36,242 bases of DNA, from assembly GCF_000524195.1 (NCBI RefSeq), contig NW_020170539.1:50663-86904 (forward strand), read 5' to 3'. A program made the position numbers and the translations under genes. Within the stretch, counting starts at the first letter, position 1; each line of letters begins with the position of its first letter. Origin of the DNA: Echinococcus granulosus. Lineage: Eukaryota > Platyhelminthes > Cestoda > Cyclophyllidea > Taeniidae. This document shows, one piece after another, positions 9,401 through 18,100 of the stretch. Below the pieces are notes generated by a model. The model was not told the origin of the DNA, searched no databases, and worked only from the letters and a program-made list of their open reading frames with translations.

Positions 9401-10627
9401 AGTTCAAACTAGTGTGGATTTTATCAACTGCTTTTGGTATAATTCTTTTTTGGAAACAATGCACTTATATGAACTGGTGGAAATCTTAAGACTAAAACAA
9501 CCCAAGAAAGTAGAGGGCACGAAGTGATTTGAGAGCGCAGGGTAGAATTCAGTGAATGGTGTTTATCAGAACCTGGAGTGCGAAATAGCGGTAGTCATAC
9601 CTCTCAGCTTGTGCCTTATTTGCGTAAAGTTTTGTGAAAGTATGAGTGCTTCTGATAGAAGTAGACGTGTGACCGTCATTTAGGTGGATCATTGCAAACT
9701 CGAAAATGATTCAATTATGTGCAGAGGCAAAGCAAGCTGAAGCCTAAGCGGTTTGACTAAATGAGGAGTTGATTGTCTTAAACCCGCAAATGTCCCAAAA
9801 ACGTTCGACGAAATAAAAGTGACTGAAAGCGTGAGAGGAGCTTAAGGAGTAGTATAAATAGAAACGCCGAAAAAGGCTGCTCTTTATGAAAAGATTGCGG
9901 TGGTAGTAAGTAATAATGATGTGATGGAATGATACAGGAAGAGGCTTATCCGTAAAAGTCCAGCAACTCGAATACATGGCCCAAGAGAAGCGACTTAAAC
10001 AATATTAAACAAACCTCTTCATGACCATCAAAGCAGGCAGCGCGCAATGCGGTAGAGTTGGTGATAGTAGTGCGATTCACGTCAGCACCACGGTCGACAA
10101 GAAATTGCACGATTTCGAGATAGTTAGCAGCGGCCGCGCACCACAATGGTGTAACACCTTCCACTGCCTCACCGTCAAAGTGGACGGTACCGACCTTTCA
10201 ACGAAAAAGTGGCAAAAGCAGCTTAGAGCATAGTGCAAAAAAGGACTCCCAATGGCTGCAAGCCCAGGGGCACGATGAATGGGAGAAAATGCAAACCTCT
10301 TGTGTCGAAGCAACCATAGTAAAGAAGTGGACCACAATAAAAAATGCACACCTGCTCCATATCCGCCCCACAATCGTCCACAAGATATCGCACAATATCC
10401 GGTTTGCCTTAAAAACAATAAGAGAGCTTACTTTAATTACCATTTCGACAGGCAGAGATTAAAGCTGTTTGCCCGGAACTGGTGGGTGTGTTGATGATGG
10501 AAGGGATGCTATTTCCTCTCCGCTCTGCAATCTGAATGTGCTTCTTCAGTAGTTCCATATTTCCCTCTGAGCAAAAGGTTATAAGCTCTCTAACTTCGAT
10601 CATTTTCTCGCACCCAAACATCTGCAT
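2621..10627 (-). CDS. FEM1: FEM1 homologue, CUL2 ubiquitin-ligase substrate receptor (13 exons, 1,075 aa)
   Basis: Join on the minus strand: 10627-10441, 10407-10352, 10194-10015, 8024-7871, 7737-7598, 7448-7342, 7101-6808, 6654-6440, 5859-5783, 5664-5390, 5093-4848, 4210-3790, 3496-2621. All introns are GT-AG and phases match throughout. FEM1 proteins bind C-terminal degrons with N-terminal ankyrin repeats and recruit Elongin B/C-CUL2 through a C-terminal VHL box. Here ankyrin repeats span about residues 12-245. A TPR-like part follows (YRGATYADTG, SFLAFAELYNIVL), then more ankyrin-like sequence near 795-875, and a VHL box starts at LQCLAAR (1042) and ends in LIDFVRLH. FDGE (Asp88) and ACFDG (Asp137) match the pocket aspartates Asp77 and Asp126 of human FEM1C. 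Animal FEM1 proteins are about 617-669 residues, so three insertions (about 275-547, within exon 12, and 879-1039) account for the excess. Features of both the FEM1A/C and FEM1B types are mixed, so I do not assign a paralogue. Confidence 0.95.
3790..4210 (-). CDS. FEM1: FEM1 exon 12 (diverged and extended)
   Basis: 140 codons. MNLHRHVRLCLHFIALLAYY aligns with the LHLICLL helix of FEM1C. The following region to MTPALLKRFFRQ is about 90 residues longer than in vertebrates and acidic near EALEELPTS. Phase 2 in, phase 0 out; donor gtgcgt. Confidence 0.88.
4211..4847 (-). other. FEM1: FEM1 intron 11 (637 bp)
   Basis: Non-coding between exons 11 and 12. A minus-strand open frame at 4469-4693 lacks splice sites in phase and is taken as chance. 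Confidence 0.65.
4848..5093 (-). CDS. FEM1: FEM1 exon 11 (TPR-like region)
   Basis: Encodes YRGATYADTGAIPQCLAFWR, then FLEPLSYVSQSSFLAFAELY, the best conserved part of the central domain. Phase 2 at both ends; donor gtgagg. Confidence 0.95.
5390..5664 (-). CDS. FEM1: FEM1 exon 10
   Basis: The second half aligns with FEM1: RRYSLTAFGLVREFANFVEL and LRILGPDHPDTIYFLR (residues 547 onward; compare ERILGPSHPDTSYYIR in human FEM1C). The first half, with DPCEIFEAAEEKLQSEAAAS, belongs to the insertion. Phase 0 in, phase 2 out. Confidence 0.93.
5783..5859 (-). CDS. FEM1: FEM1 exon 9 (insertion)
   Basis: 77 bases, donor gtatgt. Encodes DVTSQPQSPTASDEAYRLRY, a short Ser/Pro/Gln-rich link. It is supported mainly by splice sites and by phase continuity (1 in, 0 out) with both neighbours. 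Confidence 0.72.
5860..6439 (-). other. FEM1: FEM1 intron 8 (580 bp)
   Basis: Non-coding between exons 8 and 9. No open frame longer than 60 codons and no repeat recognised. Confidence 0.7.
6440..6654 (-). CDS. FEM1: FEM1 exon 8 (insertion)
   Basis: 71 codons in frame between acceptor tttatttag and the strong donor gtaagt. Encodes ARQYEHLLALYKSDPS and SPEQQLRSAVDAVLGVEPDF. Apart from a helical look it is not alignable to known FEM1 proteins. Confidence 0.8.
6808..7101 (-). CDS. FEM1: FEM1 exon 7 (TPR-like start plus divergent insertion)
   Basis: Begins with RVQDAVIEWRYAMCLRRSHF, which corresponds to the ALKYWKKAMNMR helix of FEM1C. It then continues into sequence I cannot align, including a basic KKKRGRG and a PPPPLPS segment. 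Phase 2 at both ends. Confidence 0.85.
7342..7448 (-). CDS. FEM1: FEM1 exon 6
   Basis: Encodes IVEYLSELRSPSGE and EEQAAAHELLGASLYD, matching the end of the seventh ankyrin repeat and the ALELLGA linker of FEM1. Phase 0 in, phase 2 out (donor gttgtc). Confidence 0.9.
7598..7737 (-). CDS. FEM1: FEM1 exon 5 (ankyrin repeats)
   Basis: Encodes GNTALHDCAESGNLRSLILL and DEYGQTPIISGANSAYKK, almost identical at its start to the GNTALHDCAESG block of FEM1A/C. Phase 1 in, phase 0 out. Confidence 0.93.
7871..8024 (-). CDS. FEM1: FEM1 exon 4 (ankyrin repeats)
   Basis: Acceptor tttccccgtag, donor gtgcgt. Encodes VVRYLVEQGANVETPNRHEH then TCLMIACFRGHENIVKYLL, aligning with the fourth and fifth FEM1 repeats. 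Phase 0 in, phase 1 out. Confidence 0.93.
8025..10014 (-). other. FEM1: FEM1 intron 3 (1,990 bp), no gene seen
   Basis: The largest intron of FEM1. Open frames inside it (for example plus 9180-9527 and minus 9744-9977) have no recognisable motif or splice-phase fit and are read as chance. Confidence 0.75.
10015..10194 (-). CDS. FEM1: FEM1 exon 3 (degron-pocket core)
   Basis: 60 codons with the most conserved FEM1 segment: GTVHFDGEAVEGVTPLWCAA, then RGADVNRTTITNST and LRAACFDGHEE. The Asp of FDGE (residue 88) and of CFDG (residue 137) match human FEM1C Asp77 and Asp126, which contact the degron arginine. Phase 0 at both ends. Confidence 0.95.
10352..10407 (-). CDS. FEM1: FEM1 exon 2
   Basis: 56 bases completing the second ankyrin repeat (KPDIVRYLVDDCGADMEQ). 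Enters in phase 1 and leaves in phase 0 before donor gtgtgc. Confidence 0.88.
10408..10440 (-). other. FEM1: FEM1 intron 1, only 33 bp
   Basis: A GT-AG intron of 33 bases (gtaatt to tttttaag). The coding frame and the ankyrin repeat continue exactly across it, which leaves little doubt that it is spliced. Introns of this size are a known trait of flatworm genes. Confidence 0.85.
10441..10627 (-). CDS. FEM1: FEM1 exon 1 (start codon, first ankyrin repeat)
   Basis: Begins at the ATG at 10627; in-frame ATGs follow at codons 3 and 9, so the true start could be slightly later. It encodes IEVRELITFCSEGNMELL and then SGQTALISACRNG, the first repeat and start of the second. Ends in phase 1 before donor gtaatt. 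Confidence 0.9.
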
Positions 10628-12015
10628 TTTTATCTGCTAAAATATTTCAAAAGTGCCGGCTTTTACCAAGCTGATTAAAAACAATTGTTATGGATATTTA
10701 AGTAAATAAAAAAGCTTTTTCGAAGTTAAAAGTTGTTTAAAAGCACTGCTTAAAGTTTAAGATCTAAACTGCAAAGACCCTCAGATGACAGGCGTATTGA
10801 GTTATTATCTGTTCATAATTTACTTATGTTCTTCATCAGATATACAGGTTTCATTCACATTAATGCCTCCTCATTGTAAGGCAATCATTTTAACAGCATG
10901 AATGCATCTTGGTGTATTTATCTAAGTCTGTCAGAAGACTGTCGCAACACGTTGGCATCTATAAGGTAAGCATAGTGTAATACTTATGTTGTTTTAATGT
11001 ACCTTTCAGGGAGGAGGCAATCAGGAAACTCGAATCTGGTGACCGGATCTTCCTCTCCCTTACCTAGTGACTGCGGCTCCCCTCCTTCTTGAACACTGTA
11101 TTTTCCTTCTCCATCTTGTCACCTTTAATAAAGATGTCCAAAACGAATCAACCGGGCTTGCCTAGGAACGCTAGGAATAGGGAAGCGGAGACCGATGAGT
11201 TTCGCTCCACGATAGTGTTTGGGTTCATCATTTTACCTAAATCATTGTATTTCAATTTAGTTACCCTTCTTTATGGCTCCATCCAACTTCCTTAAAGATG
11301 GAAGAAGACATAATACCTGAGAAAAATATGTGTGTAATTAACATACAGTGGGTCCTCAATTTATTGGTGTGACCCATAGGGGAACCCACTCGGGCAAGGT
11401 ATGGAGACGGAGACCTAAATTATCCCCCCTGCCAAAACTGGGAGTTAAACAACCATCGCACTACATTTGTTTGATCAAATTCATTTTCCCTCTTAAATAT
11501 ATTCTCCTTTTGTGCTGTCAATCAAATGTGCCAAAAACTTGCTTTAATGCATGATTTGCATCATTTTTTTTCACTTTTCGAACAGCTACTGATTTATTTT
11601 ACGTTCTACTTTTTACATGACTTATACATGATTGTACAAGGAGGGCACGCCCTAGAACACCACTATTAGCTCTTTTATTGTCCATAAAATACCCAATCCA
11701 GTAAGTAATGGTCCGTTTTGAGTGGATTCCTCGACTTTAGTACTACTTTTGTATTGGGACTCTGGAACGTGTTACACAAAATTCATTGTTGTTTTAGACA
11801 TTTTATTAATTTGCTGCAATTAGTAATGCTAAACGCCACATAGTTCAGAATTCACAAAACAAACATTATCTTCCAAAGAAATACATTTCTCAGTCATCCT
11901 TTACTGACTAAGTTTTTTGACCGAAAGAAAAAAGAAACATATCATCTCCACAAGCAACGAATACTTGTCCTGCGTCGATGCAAGGCAATACGAAATGAAG
12001 CCGCATGAAGCAAAT
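10628..12015. other. Intergenic region between CEP78 and FEM1
   Basis: AT-rich, with no supported gene. It carries the CEP78 3' UTR on its right side and the FEM1 upstream region on its left. Plus-strand open frames at 11089-11295 and 11348-11554 are short and compositionally random. AG dinucleotides of acceptor type end 6 and 9 bases before the FEM1 ATG. Confidence 0.6.
11812..11817 (-). promoter_or_regulatory. CEP78: Candidate poly(A) signal of CEP78
   Basis: TTTATT on the plus strand is AATAAA on the minus strand, about 200 bases after the CEP78 stop. Further copies lie at 11674-11679 and near 11590, so the exact end of the transcript is not fixed. Confidence 0.45.
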
Positions 12016-12194
12016 CTAGTAGTCTGAATACAGTGTTTCGCCCTCCAGAACATCGCCGCACTGCATATTCATCCCTGGCGGTGGCGGTGGTGGTTTGACG
12101 GTCACCTCACCCTCCTCCTGCATCTTGGAGTTGCCAAAATCATCAAATAAATCTATGCACTTTTGTCCATCCTTTGAATAAACACGCGAATGTG
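12016..12194 (-). CDS. CEP78: CEP78 exon 16 (C-terminus, stop)
   Basis: Encodes KDGQKCIDLFDDFGNSKMQE, then VTVKPPPPPPGMNMQ and GETLYSDY before TAG at 12018-12016. The six-proline run could bind EVH1, SH3 or profilin modules; that is inference. Phase 1 in. Confidence 0.82.
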
Positions 12195-15100
12195 CTGAAA
12201 GTGGGACAGACAAAAATTTGTCTTCTTCTGGCGGCGAAACACTAAAGTACCTTTGTATCCAATATATCGAGACCGATTTAAATTTTACTCTAGCAATATT
12301 TATGGCAATTGATCCTACCACTTTTTCTGAATGTTTGGTAAAAATGTGACATTTTATTCATAACATTATGGTGCTGTTCAAGTAGATAAAAATCTATTAC
12401 AGTCTAGAATTTGTTTACAATTGACGGGCAATCAGGTTGCTACAAATTTGAACATGGCGGATGAAATTAGACTTGAAACTTAGTAGAAGCGATTCATCTA
12501 CTGTAGTCTCACTTTTTCATCCCAGTTATAGTTACCTCCTTGTCCGAAAAAAAAGTCTGGGCGAATAACTACCAGCCTAGGTCATTCCCGGCATGCATTG
12601 ATCGTGGGAGTGGATGGGTCACAGGAGATCGAGGTCAAACTCACATTTCACCAGCGACGGCGCACTTCTAGCCATTCGCAGTGTTCTCACTGGTAGGGCA
12701 CAGCCTTTAGACTTTGGCAGTGACTGGGCTTGACCTCTAGGTGATGAGTCGCTTGCTGGTAGATAGATATTTTTAAAAAAATAAACGTAAAGCAGATGTG
12801 GACACAATCAATGTCTTGCCACTTTTTCCGTCATAATCCTTCATGACTGCTGGATTAAAATAGCTTGCTTTGATAAGTATGGACCCAGTCATTCCGGAGC
12901 TCTCTATTCATCTTGGATCCATCTATCCATCCAAAATCCATCTATTCATCCACCCTGGATCCATCCATTCATCCATCTACCCATTCATACATTCATCCAT
13001 CCCGGATTTTTTATTCATCCCGATTCTATCCATTCATCTTGAAGACATCTGTGCATCCATCCATCCATCCATTTTAGCCAGCTCAACTGACTTCACTAAT
13101 GCATCCGCCCCAGATGCATCCTCTCGCCCAGCTCAGATTCGTCCAACTTTTCAGCCATCCATTCAGATACGCAAACAGAGAAGGGACTCACTACTGTTCT
13201 GCAACTGGAGGTTGATTGCTCTTCCTGGCTTCGCAACAAAGATTTCGCTTAGCGATGTCGTGCTCGAAGGATTATCCTCTTTTCGCGTTAACAAGGGCGC
13301 CCGTCGTCCGGCGGAATTGGCTACTCGTGGTTTTGGCCTGAGATTTCCGTATCCACGTCTATCCTTCTAAAAGGAGTGTCGAATTCTATTTTATTTTCAG
13401 TTATCTTTTTAAAAAGGAAGAACGTTTAGAAGATAAAAGTAATTCAAGAATCAAAATTAAATCTTGCTTCCATCGATGGCTCATCTATTCCTTGTAGAGG
13501 CGGTGGTCGTTTTAGGACTTGAGCCACGTCAAAATTTATTTACGCAACCGTTTCAACTGTCACTGCATACATCTGCTCCAGATCCATCCACCCGTTTAAT
13601 CACCGACCTAGCCTTCCCCTCCATCCGATTACTTCTCTCCACCAACTTCCAACTCTACTCTGTCCACTCATCCAACCATCAGAACTGGCAAGAACAGACC
13701 TGACTTCCACTAGCCTTCTTCGTGGAATGCTTAGTGGATCTAGTAGAGGTGCCTGAAGCCACATCTCGTGTAGACTTGGCATTCTTCTTTTGGTAGTGTC
13801 CGTAGGAGGAGAAGATGCGTCTTTGGTTGACCTTGAAAGAGGCCTGATTGACCTTGTCAGTACTCATTTGGCGACGCAGTGGGGTCATCATGCCTCGCAA
13901 AGCTGATCGGATGAGTAAAAGTTGTTCCTCCTCCGATTTTGTAGTTAGTCTAAGACCAAGTTAACACGTTTCAAGGCAACAATTTGGAACGTGTTTTGGA
14001 CGATAGGTGGATGAACAAAACAACCGTGAATCTACTTTGGTTTTTTTTGATCTGCCAATTTCTTGACAACTTTCTCCACCTCTGATAGGGTTGCATTCAA
14101 GCGGGCGTAGAGGTCGCGAAGGACGTCGGTCCTCTTCCCGTGCAGGTCCATGTTCTCAAGACGTTTACGCTAAAGTGAACACAAAAGGTGGCAAAAACCG
14201 AAGACTCCCCAGTAGTTTAGACGCAAAACTAACTGAAAAGACTTCAAAAAAGTGGTAGTCATGTAACAGCAGGAACGACTTAACTGGCAAAGGGATTTGA
14301 TTTGATGGCCTAACTAGGTCATCTTTTGGTGCTTGGGTTAAGGACAGGGAGATTGGCACACTAGGGCAGTCATCGCATAGACCCATCCACCTGTCTCTTC
14401 ATTCAACTGCTCCTTCACAGCCTCGTCGGCCAGTCCATCCACCCGAACATTCAGCCCTCCAGGCGCGTCATTTGCCCGAACCACCGCTATGCTAGCCAAA
14501 CACCCACTTGTTTCTGAAGGCATTCATCAGACGTCACCTCGTCCATTCCAGACTACATCCGTCCAGATGTATCTGCGTCACTTCACGGTGTGGTGAAGTC
14601 ACTCATTTCCCTACCAAATCACAAGCCCAAAAATCCCTCCAGCCATCCATCCACTTATATACACGTCTGGTGAAAAAAGTTGGTGGTAAAGAGACAATAG
14701 CAAGTCTAAACAAAGCAAATTCCTCTTTTTTGCTGAAAAAGTGAAGCCCTTATTGTCTTCCAGGTGGATGGGAGTCATATACACACATACACACTAATTG
14801 CATCAGCTCTCCAAGCTCTTGAGCTTCTAGTCATTACGATCCCAATGGGTTAGTGTCAACGATTTCTCCCCTCAGATGATGAAGGAGGTGACAAATGAGG
14901 GGTGATGAGGAAACACTTAAAACCAGGCAACAAATGTGTAAACAACAAAAAAGGAAAAAAGAAAAGGCGGGAAACCTGTATGCCACTCTTTTGGCGTTCC
15001 TCCATTAGTTGGAGTTGCAATCGTGAGACCAACATCTGTACGAATGGAATAGAGCAACAAAGAACTCCTGTGATTGGGCGTTGCCAACGCGGTTTGTTGT

Positions 15101-18100
15101 ATCCAAGTTCTGCCTTGACGCCGTCAGTTAATGGGTTTTAGAGGATTCGAGGCTACAATCTACCTACTGGTCGCACACGCACAGCTCTTATGCCTTGGCT
15201 ATGATGGAGCGGAGGAGGGGAAAAGTGAAAGTGAAAGTCATTGTTCCCTCCCTCACCACCGCTAATAATATCCGGTGCAGAAGTAATACTAGCTCATGAC
15301 ACAAATAATAATGGTATGGAATGATAAATGGTTGAATGGTATAAATAAGCCGCAGGCACATGACTGCTCCATCTGGCCATCCATTCAGGCATGATAAGGG
15401 AGTCGTGGGGCTGCCGGAGGTGGTGAAAGCAACTGCAAAATAACCGCCTACTTAATTTCGAGGACTGGAGACAGGGGAGACAGTATTACAGGCGATAGGT
15501 GTCTAATATTAACATTAGAGTGTCCGAAGGCTCACATCACAATGCTATGGTGGGAGCAGAATGAAAGGCGAAAGTTATGGACCATCAAAGTCTGCCCTCA
15601 TGACATGTCAACAAAAACCTCAATAAAATTTGACTCCGAAGGTACAATAATTTGAAATCTGCGTGGTAATTAACTTTACTCGTCCAATCCCCTATCTCCT
15701 GTTTGGAAATTTCTAGTCATCCACATACTACTGTAGTTATCAAATCAGTAGAGTGATCACGGGCAACATCTGGGAGGATGTCTAGAGCATGATGGGAGAA
15801 CTGTGCAGCAAAGTGACGCATGTTTTAGTCGTATATTTGACATTCCTCATCAGTGGTGCTCTGCAGATCGCTTAGACATTATTATAGCCTTTTAGCCCCT
15901 TAGCAGTGGAGCTCTGCCCCCGCCCCTTCCCTCCCATTCCCGATGCAATCTGCAACGGCATATCTAAAAGGTGACATTTGAAGGGATTTCATCGCTTCTT
16001 CCAAACCTTGAGTTAATTTTAAGCTACTCTACTAAGAAAGAGTGGATGAAAAAACAAAACGACTTTTATTCCTTCTTACCATGTGTTTCTTCAACTGTTG
16101 ACGCAGTCGGCTCTCAGGTGAACCCTCCTTGGAGCGATGGGAGGTACCTTTTGCAAAAGTGTTAACGGACGATGTCAAAGTGCCAGTGGAGGAGGTTTTT
16201 CTGGCCTCCACACCACCCACACTCGAATTGGAGGGAAGAGAGGCCTTTCGCAATGATGATGGTGACGACGACAGTAAGGAGGTGCCGTTTGTGGATTGTT
16301 TCCCATTCACCAAATCCATCTTACTCAATGTAGTCATTAGACTTGGTGGAACTTTAACCATTGCCTCAGTTTTGGCTCTACAAGTGGACAGCACTTTATT
16401 GATAGTAACCGACATGCTAAAGGGGAGAGGTGCGTTCAATCCAAACCGGGAATTACGAGTTTGTAACCACTAAAAGACATGCCATTGTAGCTTCACCAAA
16501 CGCAATTGCAAGTGACGAGTCGGTCTCGACTTTGTGAGTCAACATAGCGAGCAACGGTAGTAGAACGTGGATGTAACAATGGTTGGTGCCTAAAGAAGTA
16601 CGGTGATGGGAACGCTCAGTTACAGTAGGACATTTGAACGGAGTAAACACTTCAAAGACAGCCCTTCAACTGTCAGTCACGGTCGCCGATGTGACAGCCT
16701 GCTTGCAGTGCAGAGCCTTGGTGACCGCTGTTGTGGACGTGCAGCCAATGCAGAGGAGTTGGTGGATGGAGTAATACCACCTGTCATGGAATGGTTCAGT
16801 CGTACTGTTAAGTCTATGTGCTATTGTCGCATTGGTGTCCGTGTTGATTAACACACTCCCTAAAACATTTGCTCCAACTAGTCCAGTGCTTTATTCTTTA
16901 TAACCGACAAGAGCAATTAAAAATGGCATAAAATAGCTGCCTACATTATTGGATTGATGGGAACGAACTACCTGAAGGCCTGATACTTCGTTCAGTTGAT
17001 AAAAGATGGCCAAAAGGAACAAAAGTGAGATGCGATTATGTGGAGCTACCTCCCGATGTGCACTCTGTCAAATCCCTTCTTGTAAGGTAAAACTCCTGAC
17101 AAGAGGTGATTAGTAACAGGAATGCGCTTGCAAAAGAACAACAACCGAACTGCAGTAAGGCGAAAAATGATTTCCCAGAATGCAGTTGCCAAGGCAAATG
17201 CAGCTAATGAACTCATCAAAGTCTGTGAGATTCATAAAATCTTCTTAATTCTGGATCCTGTCGAGCTTCCAAGCAGATTAAACATGCAGACTTCAATGCG
17301 GAGGTCTCTACTGATAACCATTATAAGTAGGCTGACCGGGAACTTGGGACGTGTGTACGTGACTGTTGGCTGAATGGAAGAGACACAAGGTGATCGCATT
17401 TTTATTGTCTTTGGTATTACAGTCTACCTGTTCTGCCTTTTCGTGATGCTTGCTAATCAAGGCAATCTAATGAGAGCGCAAGTCCCGCAGGGAAGTTCTA
17501 ACATGCTTGGGAATTAAGCACGAAAAAGGCAACTTTTCGAAAACCGAAGGTGGAACGCTTTCCAAAGTTGTTGACATCCTCAGAAAATTTGCACTTCAGT
17601 GTAAGCCAAAGCCCTTAACTCCAGGATGAGTATAATGCAGAGGACGCCGTGGAGTTGCGATGGCTACTAGTGTTATTCGGTCCACTCCCCAGTCCCACCC
17701 CCCTCTTCCCGCCGCGAGTCGGTCTTGAAGCCTATGATAGCTGTACAGGGCTCTGCTTTAACTCTATAACGACCTTATACCCAATTCTGAATGCTTTAAA
17801 ACGACTTTAAGGCTGTAGTATTGACACATTCGGCAAAAACTCACGTAGTCTCGGTGTTACGTCTGGCTCTAGCCGCAGTGCGCCATGGAATGCCACGTAC
17901 AATAGCGTTCTCATCATGTAAATTGTTGTTGTAGTTAGATTCATCATCCCCACCGAGATAGACACTTGTGATACGTGTTAGACCAACCTTCCAGGGTGTG
18001 TTTTGAGCGGAGACACTGGCCGAGCGTGACAGACGAGACTGGCGCGTACCCAGACGAGGCGCCGGTTGTGGTGCTTGTGTTGCACTGTTTAGACGAGGTA

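Noticed and set aside
9180..9527. 115-codon plus-strand open frame in FEM1 intron 3
   Set aside because: No motif, and an equally open minus-strand frame overlaps it.
12870..13370. 166-codon plus-strand open frame
   Set aside because: Its first half is the (CATC)n repeat and its second half is the antisense of CEP78 exon 14; the sense strand fits CEP78 phase and splice sites.
14388..14505. Minus-strand segment ending LADEAVKEQLNEET as a CEP78 exon
   Set aside because: Neither its acceptors nor its donor give phases compatible with exons 11 and 12, and the simple model needs no extra exon.
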